From positions 310,001-374,000 of the forward strand of contig CAVWBA010000016.1 in the NCBI GenBank assembly GCA_963753135.1: a stretch of 64,000 nucleotides of DNA, read 5' to 3'. The stretch's first letter is position 1. Each line of letters starts with the position of its first letter. Under the pieces are notes generated by a model. The model was not told the origin of the DNA. It searched no databases and worked only from the letters and a program-made list of their open reading frames with translations. Both the position numbers and the translations under genes were made by a program. Of this stretch, positions 1 to 8,679 are shown one piece after another. Origin of the DNA: Roseiarcus sp963753135 (GTDB lineage Bacteria > Pseudomonadota > Alphaproteobacteria > Rhizobiales > Beijerinckiaceae).

Positions 1-59
1 CCGAGATCCCAAAGATGACAATGCGGGTCGATGATCGGCCCCCGATACAGTTCAGCCAC
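1..59 (-). CDS. Amidohydrolase-2 family protein, N-terminal fragment
   Basis: Reading leftwards from a GTG at 59, the first residues give IIDPHCHLWDL, the opening strand and metal-binding HxH of amidohydrolase-2 (TIM-barrel metal-dependent hydrolase) proteins. The rest lies outside the window. A GGAG sits about 9 nt before the GTG; a TTG two codons upstream is an alternative start. The gene is divergent from the ABC import operon that begins at 377, which suggests a shared control region and perhaps a shared substrate. Only 19 codons are visible, so the family call rests on this motif alone. Confidence 0.6.
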   Translation of the reverse strand, partial: MAELYRGPIIDPHCHLWDL

Positions 60-376
60 GTTCAAATGCTCCGTGGTTTAGGTGGAGTTCGCAATGGCAG
101 CGGCGCCGGCGATCGCGTTGGCGCTCAGAGCTCCACCCAGTCTCGCCGTAACGCCTCTCCGGCGACCACGCTAGGGCTCTCGACTCTGAGATTGCTGAGA
201 TCCGCGCGACAAGTGTCAGAATCGTTGACTTACTGAAACGCAGACCGGTAACGTCCGCTGCGAAGTCGATCGACTGTTGGGAGACGGTTGGGGGGCTGCG
301 CGACGATCGATGCCGATTGGTCTTCGTGACGCGGCTCGGATTGGACAAACGAGCTTCGCAGAGGGAGAACAACGAC
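60..376. other. Divergent intergenic region
   Basis: About 317 bases separate the leftward amidohydrolase start from the rightward solute-binding protein gene. Nothing in it reads as a convincing protein. It presumably carries both promoters, but I could not identify a clear palindromic operator or promoter pair. Confidence 0.4.
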
Positions 377-1447
377 ATGAAGACGATCAATTTCGCGCGG
401 CTTGCATTCGCGCCCATGGTCGTGGCGGCTCTGGCCGTCTTGCAACTTGCCAGCGCCGGTTCGTCGTTTGCGGCCGCCAATTGCATCAAGGGCGAGCACA
501 AACCGCCCTTCAAGATCGGCTGGGCGAACATCTATTCGATCCCGACCTGGATGAAGGAGACGACCGGCACCATCGAGGACATGGCGAACACGCTGAAAAA
601 GCAGGGCCTGGTTGATAGCCTGACAATCACAGACGCCCAAGGCAACGCCAACACGCAGATCCAGCAAATTCAATCGATGATTGACGCCAAGCTCGACGCG
701 ATCATCGTCGACGCCGGTTCGGCCACCGCGCTCGATCGCGTCATCGCCGACGCCTGTTCGAAAGGGATCGCCGTCACCAATTTTGACAGCCTCGTCGACA
801 CCAAGGACCTCACCACGAAGATCGACACCGACCAGAACCAGTGGGGCAAGCTGGCCGCGGAGTGGCTCGTCAAGCAGCTCAACGGCAAAGGCAACATTCT
901 GGTCCTAAATGGCCCGGCCGGCGTCTCGGTCAGCGACGATCGCCGCAAGGGCGCGGAGCCGGTGTTCAAGGCCAATCCGGGGATCAAGATTCTGGCGGAA
1001 ACCAACACGCCCTACAACGCCGCGCCCGCACAGGAAGCCGTCACCAACCTCTTGTTCAGCAATCCGCAGATCGACGGGGTCTGGAGCCAGGGCGGCGCGC
1101 TCTCAGCGGGGGCGGTGACCGCCTTCGAGAAACAGGGCCGCAAGCTCGTTCCGATCACGGGCGAGAACTATCGGCCATTCCTCGAGATGTGGAAGCAGAA
1201 GAAGCTCACCGCTTGGGCGACGCAGCAGCCGAATTGGCTTGCGGCCTTTGCCGTCTACGCCGCCGTGAAGGCGCTGCAGGGCGCCGACATTCCGGCCTAT
1301 ATCGATGTGCCGCTGCCGATCATCGACGAGAGCAATCTCGACAGCTACCTTGCCCGCGCCAAAGACTTCGCTGCCGACGGCTACATCTACTCGCCCTATG
1401 ACACGAAGCTGTTCGACGAGCTGATCGCCAAGAGCCTGAAGAAATAG
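377..1447 (+). CDS. Sugar-type ABC transporter substrate-binding protein
   Basis: This is a periplasmic solute-binding protein of the Peripla_BP_4 (RbsB-like, CUT2) group, about 356 residues. Residues 1-33 form a signal peptide with a basic start (MKTINFAR), a hydrophobic core and an AFA-like cut region (SSFAAAN). The mature part shows the family pattern of two Rossmann-like lobes, for example IQQIQSMIDAKLDAIIVDAG and the late GVWSQGG stretch. The ATG at 377 is chosen because it starts the signal peptide and has AGAGGGAG about 8 nt before it; a longer reading from 317 adds no sensible sequence. It is the first gene of an importer operon. The ligand cannot be told from sequence. Confidence 0.9.
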   Translation: MKTINFARLAFAPMVVAALAVLQLASAGSSFAAANCIKGEHKPPFKIGWANIYSIPTWMKETTGTIEDMANTLKKQGLVDSLTITDAQGNANTQIQQIQSMIDAKLDAIIVDAGSATALDRVIADACSKGIAVTNFDSLVDTKDLTTKIDTDQNQWGKLAAEWLVKQLNGKGNILVLNGPAGVSVSDDRRKGAEPVFKANPGIKILAETNTPYNAAPAQEAVTNLLFSNPQIDGVWSQGGALSAGAVTAFEKQGRKLVPITGENYRPFLEMWKQKKLTAWATQQPNWLAAFAVYAAVKALQGADIPAYIDVPLPIIDESNLDSYLARAKDFAADGYIYSPYDTKLFDELIAKSLKK

Positions 1448-1493
1448 CTTCGCTCCGAGCGGGCGTGAGCTAGCGCATCAGCAGCGCGGTGAT

Positions 1494-3026
1494 ATGGGCG
1501 TAACCCAGACGATCCTCGGAGCGCGGTGTGTGTCGAAGGCGTTCTTCGGCAATCCCGTTCTTCGCGATGTCTCGATCGAGCTCGTCGGCGGCCGTATCCA
1601 CGCTCTCCTCGGCGAGAATGGAGCGGGCAAGAGCACGCTGATCAACCTCCTGTCGGGCACGCTGAGGCCCGACAGCGGAGAGATCCTGGTCGACGGGCGC
1701 CCTATCGCATCTCTGACGCCGGACGAAGCTCATCAGCTCGGTGTCGCCGTGGTGCAGCAGGAGCTGAGCCTCGCGCCCCATCTTTCCATCGCGGAAAACA
1801 TCGGCCTCGGGGCCTACCCCCGCCGGGGCGGGATCGTCGACTATGGGCGCCTGGCGGCCGCGGTCGCAGAGATCGCCAAGGAGCTCGACCTCAGTGAACC
1901 GCTGGACATGGCGGTCGGGCGATTGCCGCTCGGCCGCCGGCAAATCGTCGAGATCGCCAAGGCGCTCTATATCAAGCCGCGCGTCCTCATCTTGGACGAA
2001 CCCACCTCGTCGCTCGCTGCGCCGGACGTCGCGATATTGATGAGGCTCGTTCGGCGTCTGCGCGACCGAGGCGTCGCGATCCTCTACATCTCGCACCGAC
2101 TGAATGAGATCCTCGATTTCTGCGACACCGTAACCGTTCTTAAGGACGGATCGGTCACCGCCGACCGTCCCCTTGCTGGGCTTGATCCGACCGGCCTCGT
2201 CCGCTTGATGGTCGGCCGCGACCCACGGAATCTGTTTCCGCCATACGCCTCGCAATCGACGGGCGATCTCGTCCTCGAGACGAAGGCCTTTCGCGCCGGC
2301 GGAGCCGCCGGTGTCGATTTCGAGCTCTACCGCGGAGAAATCCTTGGGATCGGCGGCCTCGTTGGCCACGGACAGGAAGACTTCATGATGGGCCTCTACG
2401 GCGCCATTCGTGCGGAAGCCGAACGGTTCCGCGTGTTCGCTGACGGAGCCGCCGTGCGAAGCGCTCCTTTCGCGAGGGTCGCCGACGCGAACGCTGTCGG
2501 CGTCGCCTACGTCCCGGCCGATCGCCGCAAGGAAGGGCTCATCCTGCCGCACTCGATCGACTTCAATCTGCTCTTGCCATTGTTCGCCAGCCACAGCGCC
2601 GAACGCCGCCGAACGGCGCGAGAGACCGCAATCACTGAACGTCTGGCGCAGCGCCTCAATATTCGCGGCGATCGAGGAAGGCCGGCCCAGGCGCTCTCCG
2701 GGGGCAACCAGCAGAAGGTCGCTCTATCGAAATGGTTGACGCTCGAGCCGTCGGTTTTGCTTCTGAATGACCCGACGCGCGGCGTCGACGTCGAGACCAA
2801 GCGCGAGATCTATCTTGCGCTCCGCGCAATGGCCGCGGAGGGCAAAGCCGTCGTGCTGCTCAGCACCGACACGCCCGAGCTCGTCCATCTTTGCGATCGG
2901 GTCATGGTGTTCAACAAGGGCAGAGTGGCCGCCACCTTGCCGCACGCCGAGGCGTCCGAGGAAGCGATCGTCGGGGCCGCCATGGGCGTGAGACAAGCGC
3001 CGACCCTTCAGGGAGAGGCGGTTTGA
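1494..3026 (+). CDS. Sugar-type ABC transporter ATP-binding protein (RbsA-like)
   Basis: A 510-residue duplicated ATPase of the RbsA/MglA type that energises uptake at the inner membrane. The first half has Walker A GENGAGKST near residues 40-48, a Q-loop (VVQQELSLAPHLS), a degenerate signature LPLGRRQIVEIAKAL and Walker B VLILDEPTSSL. The second half has the usual degenerate Walker A (GLVGHGQED), a full signature LSGGNQQKVALSKWL near residue 400 and VLLLNDPTRGVD. That asymmetry is typical of CUT2 importers. The stop overlaps the start of the next gene (TGATG), which indicates translational coupling with the permease. Confidence 0.95.
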   Translation: MGVTQTILGARCVSKAFFGNPVLRDVSIELVGGRIHALLGENGAGKSTLINLLSGTLRPDSGEILVDGRPIASLTPDEAHQLGVAVVQQELSLAPHLSIAENIGLGAYPRRGGIVDYGRLAAAVAEIAKELDLSEPLDMAVGRLPLGRRQIVEIAKALYIKPRVLILDEPTSSLAAPDVAILMRLVRRLRDRGVAILYISHRLNEILDFCDTVTVLKDGSVTADRPLAGLDPTGLVRLMVGRDPRNLFPPYASQSTGDLVLETKAFRAGGAAGVDFELYRGEILGIGGLVGHGQEDFMMGLYGAIRAEAERFRVFADGAAVRSAPFARVADANAVGVAYVPADRRKEGLILPHSIDFNLLLPLFASHSAERRRTARETAITERLAQRLNIRGDRGRPAQALSGGNQQKVALSKWLTLEPSVLLLNDPTRGVDVETKREIYLALRAMAAEGKAVVLLSTDTPELVHLCDRVMVFNKGRVAATLPHAEASEEAIVGAAMGVRQAPTLQGEAV

Positions 3027-3985
3027 TGCTGGGTCAGGGCGCGCGACTCTATTGGGCGATCCAGTGGCGGCGCAACGAAGGCCTTGGCGCGCTCTTTCTG
3101 GTGCTCGCCGTGTTCGCGGCGCTCTATGCATTCTTGTTTCCCGGCATTTTCGCCGTAGGCGCGATGGCCAAGTTCGTCCAAGGCTGGTTCCCAACCGCAA
3201 TGGTCGCGGCGGCGGAAGCCATCGTCATGCTCACCGGCGGAATCGATCTTTCCGTCGGTCCGATGGTGAGCCTCGGCTCAGTGGTGGCGGCGTCCACCAT
3301 GCAGGGGCCGCTTGGCGTTTTCGGCGGCGTTCTTGCGCTTCTTGCCCTGGGGACAGGCGTGGGCGCGATCGTCGGCGGTTTCGTCGCCATTGGTCGATAT
3401 CCCGCGATCATCGTGACTCTCGCGCTCTCGTTCGTGTTGCGGGGCGTCGCGCTGCTCATCATGCCGCGGCCTGGCGGATACGTTCCCCCCTCCTTGTCTG
3501 ATTTTCTCGCCGGCAGTCATCCGACCGCCGCCGTTCTGCTGGTGCTGCTCGTCATCTTATGGAAGCTCTATCAGGCGACGCCTTTAGGAATCGGGTTGAT
3601 CGCTGTCGGCGACAATGCCGAAGGCGCCTACCGATCCGGAGTCAATGTCACCCGCGTGCGTATGAGCGCCTATATCATCAGCGCCATTCTTCAGGCCTTC
3701 ACCGGCCTTTACGTAGCCGCGCAGACCGGCTCGGGCGATCCCCTGATCGGCGAGCCGCTGACGCTTTCCGCTATCGCCGCCGCCGTGCTTGGCGGGGTCG
3801 GGTTTCTTGGCGGCCAGGGCGCGATGCGGGGGGCGCTCGCGGGCAGCCTGCTCATGAGCATCCTGATCAACGTCATGTTCTTCATGGGCCTGCCGCTGGT
3901 GGCGCAATATGTTGTCCAGGGATTGATCATCGTCGCGACGGTTGCGCTGCCGCTGATCCGCGCCTCTTTACGGAGGGCGTCGTGA
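3026..3985 (+). CDS. Sugar-type ABC transporter permease 1
   Basis: A 319-residue BPD_transp_2 permease with about eight to ten hydrophobic segments. The family marker GGIDLSVGPMVSLGSVVAA is near residue 71, and the conserved loop GVNVTRVRMSAYIISA followed by AAVLGGVGFLGGQG lies in the C-terminal half. The ATG at 3026 overlaps the ATPase stop. The gene ends with a GTGA overlap on a second, different permease, so the channel is probably a heterodimer rather than the homodimer usual for RbsC-like systems. Confidence 0.93.
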   Translation: MLGQGARLYWAIQWRRNEGLGALFLVLAVFAALYAFLFPGIFAVGAMAKFVQGWFPTAMVAAAEAIVMLTGGIDLSVGPMVSLGSVVAASTMQGPLGVFGGVLALLALGTGVGAIVGGFVAIGRYPAIIVTLALSFVLRGVALLIMPRPGGYVPPSLSDFLAGSHPTAAVLLVLLVILWKLYQATPLGIGLIAVGDNAEGAYRSGVNVTRVRMSAYIISAILQAFTGLYVAAQTGSGDPLIGEPLTLSAIAAAVLGGVGFLGGQGAMRGALAGSLLMSILINVMFFMGLPLVAQYVVQGLIIVATVALPLIRASLRRAS

Positions 3986-4939
3986 ACGCGGTCCTGCGCT
4001 TGCAGCGCTTCGCGGCCGCGTACAGCCGATCGCTCGTCGCCTACGTTATTGTCGTGATCCTGTGGATCGCGGCCTCGCTGTTGATCGCGGGGTTCGGCGC
4101 CTACGCCCACCTGCGCTATATCGTCGAGCTCGCCGCGGTGATCGGCCTCGTCGGCATCGGCCAGACCATCGCCGTGATCGGCGGCGGGATCGATCTTTCG
4201 GTCAGCGCAATCATCACAGTCACCGCGATCATTCTGCCGTTAGTGACTTTCAACGTTGACGCCACGGGGCTCGGAGCGATCGCGCTGGCGCTTATCGTCG
4301 CCGCGGGAATCGGAGCGGTGAACGGGCTTGGCATCGGATACTTGGGTCTGCCGCCGCTGATCATGACCTTGGCCATGGCGACCATCCTGCAAGGGCTTAC
4401 TCATTCTCATTGCCGGAGGCAGCGCCATCTCGGTCACCAACCCTTCGCTCGATTGGCTGGGCTCGACGCATGTCATGACTATTTCGGTCAGCATTATCCT
4501 TTGGGCGATCGTGGCGGCCGTCTGCCTGTTCTGGCTGCATGGGACGCGCAGCGGTTCGCTCATCTTCGCCATCGGCGCCAATCCAGTCGTGAGCCGGCTG
4601 TCAGGCGTTCCGATTCGCCGGCTGACGCTGATCACCTACGTCATCTCGGGCTTTTGCGCTGGCCTCGCCGGCCTTCTGCTCCTGTCCATGAACGGACAGG
4701 GCTATGTCGGCATCGGCGATCCGTACCTGCTGTCATCGATCGCGGCGGTGGTGCTCGGCGGCACATCGATCCTTGGCGGGCAAGGCAGCTATCTTGGCAC
4801 AATCGCCGGAGCCGTCCTGCTCGTAACCATGACGGCGCTGATCACGGTCGTGAACGCCTCGGAGGGCTGGCGCAGCGTGATCCTCGGCTGCCTGATTTTG
4901 GCTATGCTGCCATTGTCGGGTCGCGACCAGTCCCGCTGA
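3982..4939 (+). CDS. Sugar-type ABC transporter permease 2 (reading frame broken by +1)
   Basis: A second BPD_transp_2 permease beginning at a GTG that overlaps the previous stop. The first part reads VIGGGIDLSVSAIITVTAI and GYLGLPPLIMTLAMATILQG, the second AAVVLGGTSILGGQGSYLGT. Between them the frame moves by +1 near 4393-4399, where removing one base of GGGCTTA restores ATILQGLLILIAGGSA, the expected family sequence. Both halves are well conserved and together give normal length (about 319 residues). The break looks like an extra base in the sequence rather than a decayed gene, but a real frameshift cannot be excluded. Confidence 0.85.
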
Positions 4940-4972
4940 GAAGGCCCCGCCGCGAGAAGAAGGAGCAACAAA

Positions 4973-6035
4973 GTGCTTGTCCAGGACTTGGATACGCCAT
5001 GCGCGGTGGTCGATCTCGACGCGATGGAGACCAATCTCCGGCGCTGCCAGGCCTATCTCGACCGTCACGGGCTGAGCCTCCGCCCGCACATCAAGACCCA
5101 CAAGATCCCCGAATTCGCCCATTTGCAGATCAAGCTCGGCGCGAAGGGCGTCAATTGCCAGAAGCTCGGCGAGGCCGAGGTCATGATCGACTCCGGCATC
5201 GCCGATATCCTCTTGACCTATAACCTTATCGGCGAGACCAAGCTCGATCGCCTCGTAGCGCTTGCCCGCCGGTCCGATCTCAAGGTCGTCGCCGACTCGA
5301 AGGAAACGGTCGAAGGCTTATCCTCCGCCATGTCGCGCGCCGGCCTTGAGCTGCCGGTCATGGTCGAATGCGACACCGGAGCGCAGCGCTGCGGCGTGAC
5401 CTCGCCGGCCGACGTCGTCACGCTGGCTCAGAGGATTGATCGCGCGCCGGGGCTGAAGTTCAAAGGCCTCATGACCTATCCGCCCAAGAACTCCACGGCC
5501 AAGACCAACGCCTGGCTGACCGAGGCGGTCGACCTCTGCAAGCGCTCCGGGCTTGCCGTCGAGACGGTCAGCAGCGGCGGAACGCCCGATCTCTACAGCG
5601 CCCACGAAGTGACGATCGCCACCGAGCACCGGCCCGGGACCTACATCTATAGCGACCGGTCTCTTGTGGAGATCCAGGGCTATGGTTCGCTCGCCGATTG
5701 CGCGCTCCGAGTTCAGGCGAGAGTTCGTGTCGCACGCGGCGCCGGATCGTTGCGTCATCGACGCCGGATCGAAGACGCTGTCGTCCGATCTGCTCGGACT
5801 CAATGGACACGGCCGCATCCTCGAACATCTGGACTGGGAGATCTATGGGCTTAGCGAAGAGCACGGACACGTGCGCGCCCCGCCGGGCTCCGGGGAGCCC
5901 AAAATCGGGGAGCTCGTCACCATAATTCCGAACCACGCCTGCGTGGTGACGAACCTTTTCGACCGAATCTACGGCGCGCGGCAGGGACGGGTGGAAACTT
6001 TCTACGAGGTCGCGGCGAGAGGGAAAGTGCAGTGA
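4973..6035 (+). CDS. D-serine dehydratase / D-threonine aldolase-like PLP enzyme (+1 break)
   Basis: A fold-III PLP protein of the alanine-racemase-like N-terminal plus zinc-binding C-terminal type. The PLP lysine lies in RPHIKTHK near residue 41. The C-terminal metal pair is PNHACVV, a His-X-Cys arrangement as in eukaryotic-type D-serine dehydratase; D-threonine aldolases usually have His-X-Asp. The GTG start at 4973 has AAGGAG 9 nt upstream. The frame shifts +1 at 5721-5726: reading GAGTC instead of GAGTTC restores VQARVVSHAAPDRCVIDAG. The gene follows the permeases by 33 nt and overlaps the M20 gene. It probably acts on a D-amino acid or hydroxy-amino acid brought in by the transporter. 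Confidence 0.85.
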
Positions 6036-7199
6036 CCCTCGCGAAACTCGAGCCCGCGCCGGATACCGCTCGCCTTGCTCATCTGCTTGAGCGGCTCGTC
6101 GCCATCGACACGCAGAACCCGCCGGGACGCGAGACGGAGGCCGCCGCGCTCCTTGCGTCCGAGCTTAAGGCCATCGGTTTCGCGACAGAGGTTCGTCCCC
6201 TCGGGGAGGGCCGCGCAAATGTGGTCGGCCGCATCGACAATGGCGACGGGCCCTCGTTTCGCCTTCAATTCGCATATGGACACGGTGCCGGTCGGCGGCG
6301 GCTGGACCAATGATCCGTTTCGTCTGACAGAGCGAGACGGCAAGCTCTTCGGACGAGGCGCCTGTGACGCCAAGGGCCCGGTTGTCGCCATGGTCGAGGC
6401 CGGCCGTCTCCTTGCCTCGCAGAGGGATCTCTGGCGCGGAACGCTGGTTTTGATGTTCGTCGCCGACGAGGAGATTGATGGCGGCGGCTCAAGGGCGCTG
6501 GCGAAGCAGCAGCCTAGACCCGACCTCATCGTTATCGGCGAGCCGACCAACAATGCGGTCTACGCAGCGCACAAAGGTTGTCTGCGGCCGCTCATCCGCG
6601 CCAAAGGCAAGGCGGCGCACTCCGGCCGCCCGGAGCTTGGCGTGAATGCGATCCTCGCTGCGAGCCATCTCATCTCCATCTTCGACGAACGGGATCGCAA
6701 ACTCAGGACACAGACCCACCCTCTGGTCGGCCACGCGAGTCTATCGGTGACCCGTATCGCAGGCGGGATCGGTGACAACGTTATCCCGGAGAGTTGCGAG
6801 ATGGTCCTCGACCGGCGGCTGCTGCCGGGCGAAACGCTCGACGCCGCGATGGACGAGCTGCACGCCATGCTGACGCGCGCGAAACGCGACCACGGCGTGG
6901 AAGCGGAGATCACAGCGATCCGCACGAAGGCCGGGTCGACAGAGACGACGCTCGACGATCCGCTTGTGCGCAATGCGGTCGCCATCTCGCGCGCACATGG
7001 CGTCACGTTTCCGCAACCGGGCGGCCTGACCGGTGGATGCGACCTCGTTCATTTTCACGACATTGGCGCCGTGGGCATCGTGCTGGGCCCCGGCTCGCTC
7101 GACGTTGCGCACCAGCCCGACGAATATGTGCCGAAGGACGATCTCGCCCGCGCCGCCTTCATCTATCGCGATATCGCGATCGCGATGATGCAGCCCTGA
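6032..7199 (+). CDS. M20 family peptidase/deacylase (ArgE/DapE-like, +1 break)
   Basis: A zinc-dependent amidohydrolase of the M20/M28 fold. Metal and catalytic motifs are in order: SHMDTVPVGG, GRGACDAKGPV, VADEEIDGGG, VIGEPT and a C-terminal LDVAHQPDEYVP. The dimerisation domain begins near KGCLRPLIRAKGKAAHSGRP. The GTG at 6032 overlaps the previous TGA. The frame shifts +1 at 6257-6259, where TTT should probably be TT (FAFNSHMD). Members remove acyl or aminoacyl groups from amino acids. In this operon it may free a D-amino acid or its acyl derivative before the PLP enzyme acts; that order is inference. Confidence 0.87.
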
Positions 7200-7930
7200 T
7201 TGGCGCCGCCTTAACCGCAAGGCCAGCGAACTTGCTCGGAACGCAGTCCGGCGTGGAGCTTAATCTTGTTTTGAGAGCGTGCCCAAAGCTGCGCTGCTCG
7301 GCCGCCAACCAGTCGCCGTCGTCGCGGGAGTACATTCGCGACTGGGGTGGCGCTTTTCAAGGAGGCTCTGGAGGCGGAAATCCCTTTCCACGATGCGGCC
7401 TATGCTGGGTGACGGATTCGGTAAGCGGTCGCCCGGCGTTCTATTGTATCCGCGCTCGGTGAGCACGGCCGACGCGGGAAGGGCAACCTGGAGGAGCGGC
7501 AGCAGCCGTTTAATGGGCGGGACGCTCGATCAGGAAAAACCGACAATTTCTTGCCAAGGCCGCCGACCTCTTGTATTATTTTTTCGGAAATCCAGATCAA
7601 CGCGGCGGGCGCTTTTCCGTGGTGGCGCACGACCAGGACTTCGGCCTCAGGACAGGGAAGGACTTGTGATCACCAACCCACCGACAGCAGCGGATGATTG
7701 CATCCATACCATCAGCCCGAAAGGGCGCGAGGTCGGGGAGCTGGGAGTGACTCGTTAATCGTGCCGCAACCCCTTGGAATCGCTCAAAACGGACTCGCAA
7801 ATTTCGAGCCGCCAAGTCGCGGAGATCGGCGCCTTATTCCTCAAGGGCCGCCCGGCGCATCTTGATCCGGCGAGCTACGCGCCCGTCACTGGCTGAAGAG
7901 AAGTCAACTGAGCGGCGCTTCGGAGGGCGG
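7200..7930. other. Intergenic region without a supported gene
   Basis: About 730 bases separate the M20 gene from the leftward hypothetical gene at 7931. Several open frames exist but none has a recognisable motif, a convincing ribosome site or protein-like composition. A short stretch around 7350-7410 reads LFKEALEAEIPFHDAAYAG and then a stop, which could be the tail of a lost gene. I see no RNA gene or operator here. Confidence 0.4.
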
Positions 7931-8359
7931 TCAAGCCGCTGGTTGCGCAGTATCGGCCGCCGCGGACGTAGCCGGTCCGGTATTTGTCACGAGAGGCCGC
8001 ATGAGGGCGATCTTGAAAGTGTTAAGGTGCCCGCTTGCGTCTCGGAGAGAAATATATTCGCCTTCGGCGAAGCGATGGGTCTCGAAATGAACTCCCTTCT
8101 CTTCACACTCTCGGTTTAGCGCGTCATAGTGAATGAGCCACGTCGCACCGCTTGCGCCCCCCGGACGATGGAGAAGCATGCCGCGCCGCTCGCCTTCCTC
8201 TGGCCGGAAGCGCTTAACGCGACACTGTTCCTTAAGCTTGGTCCATTCCTTCGAATCTAAGTGACCTGTGGCGTCGATTGGCGCGACGATGTCATACCTG
8301 TCGCTCCCCGTAGGGAACTCCGAGCTGCGCGCCAGATGAAGCGTGATGATCTGAAGCAT
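7931..8359 (-). CDS. Conserved hypothetical protein
   Basis: A 142-residue soluble protein beginning MLQIITLHLARSSEFPTGSD, with no signal peptide and no membrane segment. I recognise the pattern (SDRYDIVAPIDATGHLD, RPEEGERRGMLLHRPGG, GEYISLRD) as a hypothetical family seen in rhizobia and relatives, but I know of no function. The ATG at 8359 has GAGG seven bases upstream. A FixK-like box (8413-8426) lies 54 nt before the start, so it may be expressed under low oxygen together with the divergent esterase operon. The alanine-rich last 15 residues look disordered. Confidence 0.75.
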   Translation of the reverse strand: MLQIITLHLARSSEFPTGSDRYDIVAPIDATGHLDSKEWTKLKEQCRVKRFRPEEGERRGMLLHRPGGASGATWLIHYDALNRECEEKGVHFETHRFAEGEYISLRDASGHLNTFKIALMRPLVTNTGPATSAAADTAQPAA

Positions 8360-8412
8360 CTCAATTCCTCATGTTGATAGGTCGCTTTTAGCTCAGAGGA
8401 AGAGCGCCGAAA

Positions 8413-8426
8413 TTGATCCTGCGCAA
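8413..8426. promoter_or_regulatory. FixK/FNR-type box 1
   Basis: TTGATCCTGCGCAA fits the FixK2-type pattern TTGA-N6-GCAA. It lies 54 nt upstream of the leftward hypothetical gene and about 115 nt upstream of the rightward small-protein/esterase operon. A second box with the same outer bases lies 46 nt away. Binding is inferred only. Confidence 0.55.
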
Positions 8427-8471
8427 ACGGCTCATAGATAGCGACGTTCGCCGAGCAGGTCGTCGGCCAAA

Positions 8472-8485
8472 TTGATATATCGCAA
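8472..8485. promoter_or_regulatory. FixK/FNR-type box 2
   Basis: TTGATATATCGCAA has the same TTGAT-N4-CGCAA layout as box 1. Its right edge is 56 nt before the small membrane-protein start at 8542, a suitable distance for an activator site centred near -40 if transcription starts around 8520. Confidence 0.55.
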
Positions 8486-8541
8486 GGCGCCCGTGCGCCT
8501 GGGCCATATTCTCTCCTGCAGTTCATGCGGGAGAAAATCAT

Positions 8542-8679
8542 ATGCTCGCCTCCGGTTTAATCGTCGCGCTTTATTTGGCCGTTCCGATCACTTTGGTGAC
8601 GTCGGCTCTGCTTAGGCCTGAGATACTGATGAGAAGGCAAGTTGTGACGCTGAAAGTTCGGCGCGGGTCCGATGGCTGA
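8542..8679 (+). CDS. Small membrane protein, 45 residues
   Basis: The ATG at 8542 is preceded by GGGAGAAA. The product has one hydrophobic segment (residues 2-23, LASGLIVALYLAVPITLVTS), then a basic tail containing RRQVVTLKVRRGSDG. The stop overlaps the start of the esterase gene by eight bases, so the two are probably translated together. I do not recognise the sequence. The ribosome site, membrane segment and coupling support a real gene, but conservation has not been tested. Confidence 0.5.
   Translation: MLASGLIVALYLAVPITLVTSALLRPEILMRRQVVTLKVRRGSDG

Noticed and set aside
3559..5223. A 554-codon open frame spanning the permease 2 region
   Set aside because: Only its middle third encodes permease sequence. 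The ends are off-frame readings of permease 1 and the PLP enzyme, joined by the +1 error.
4393..6260. Decay of the ABC/DSD/M20 operon as pseudogenes
   Set aside because: Three successive genes have frame breaks, but the same +1 type occurs in dnaE, pheT and glyA, which must work. Sequence error explains all of them more simply.
7279..7758. Open frame of 159 codons
   Set aside because: Arginine- and proline-rich, no motif, no ribosome site; it reads as GC-rich non-coding DNA.
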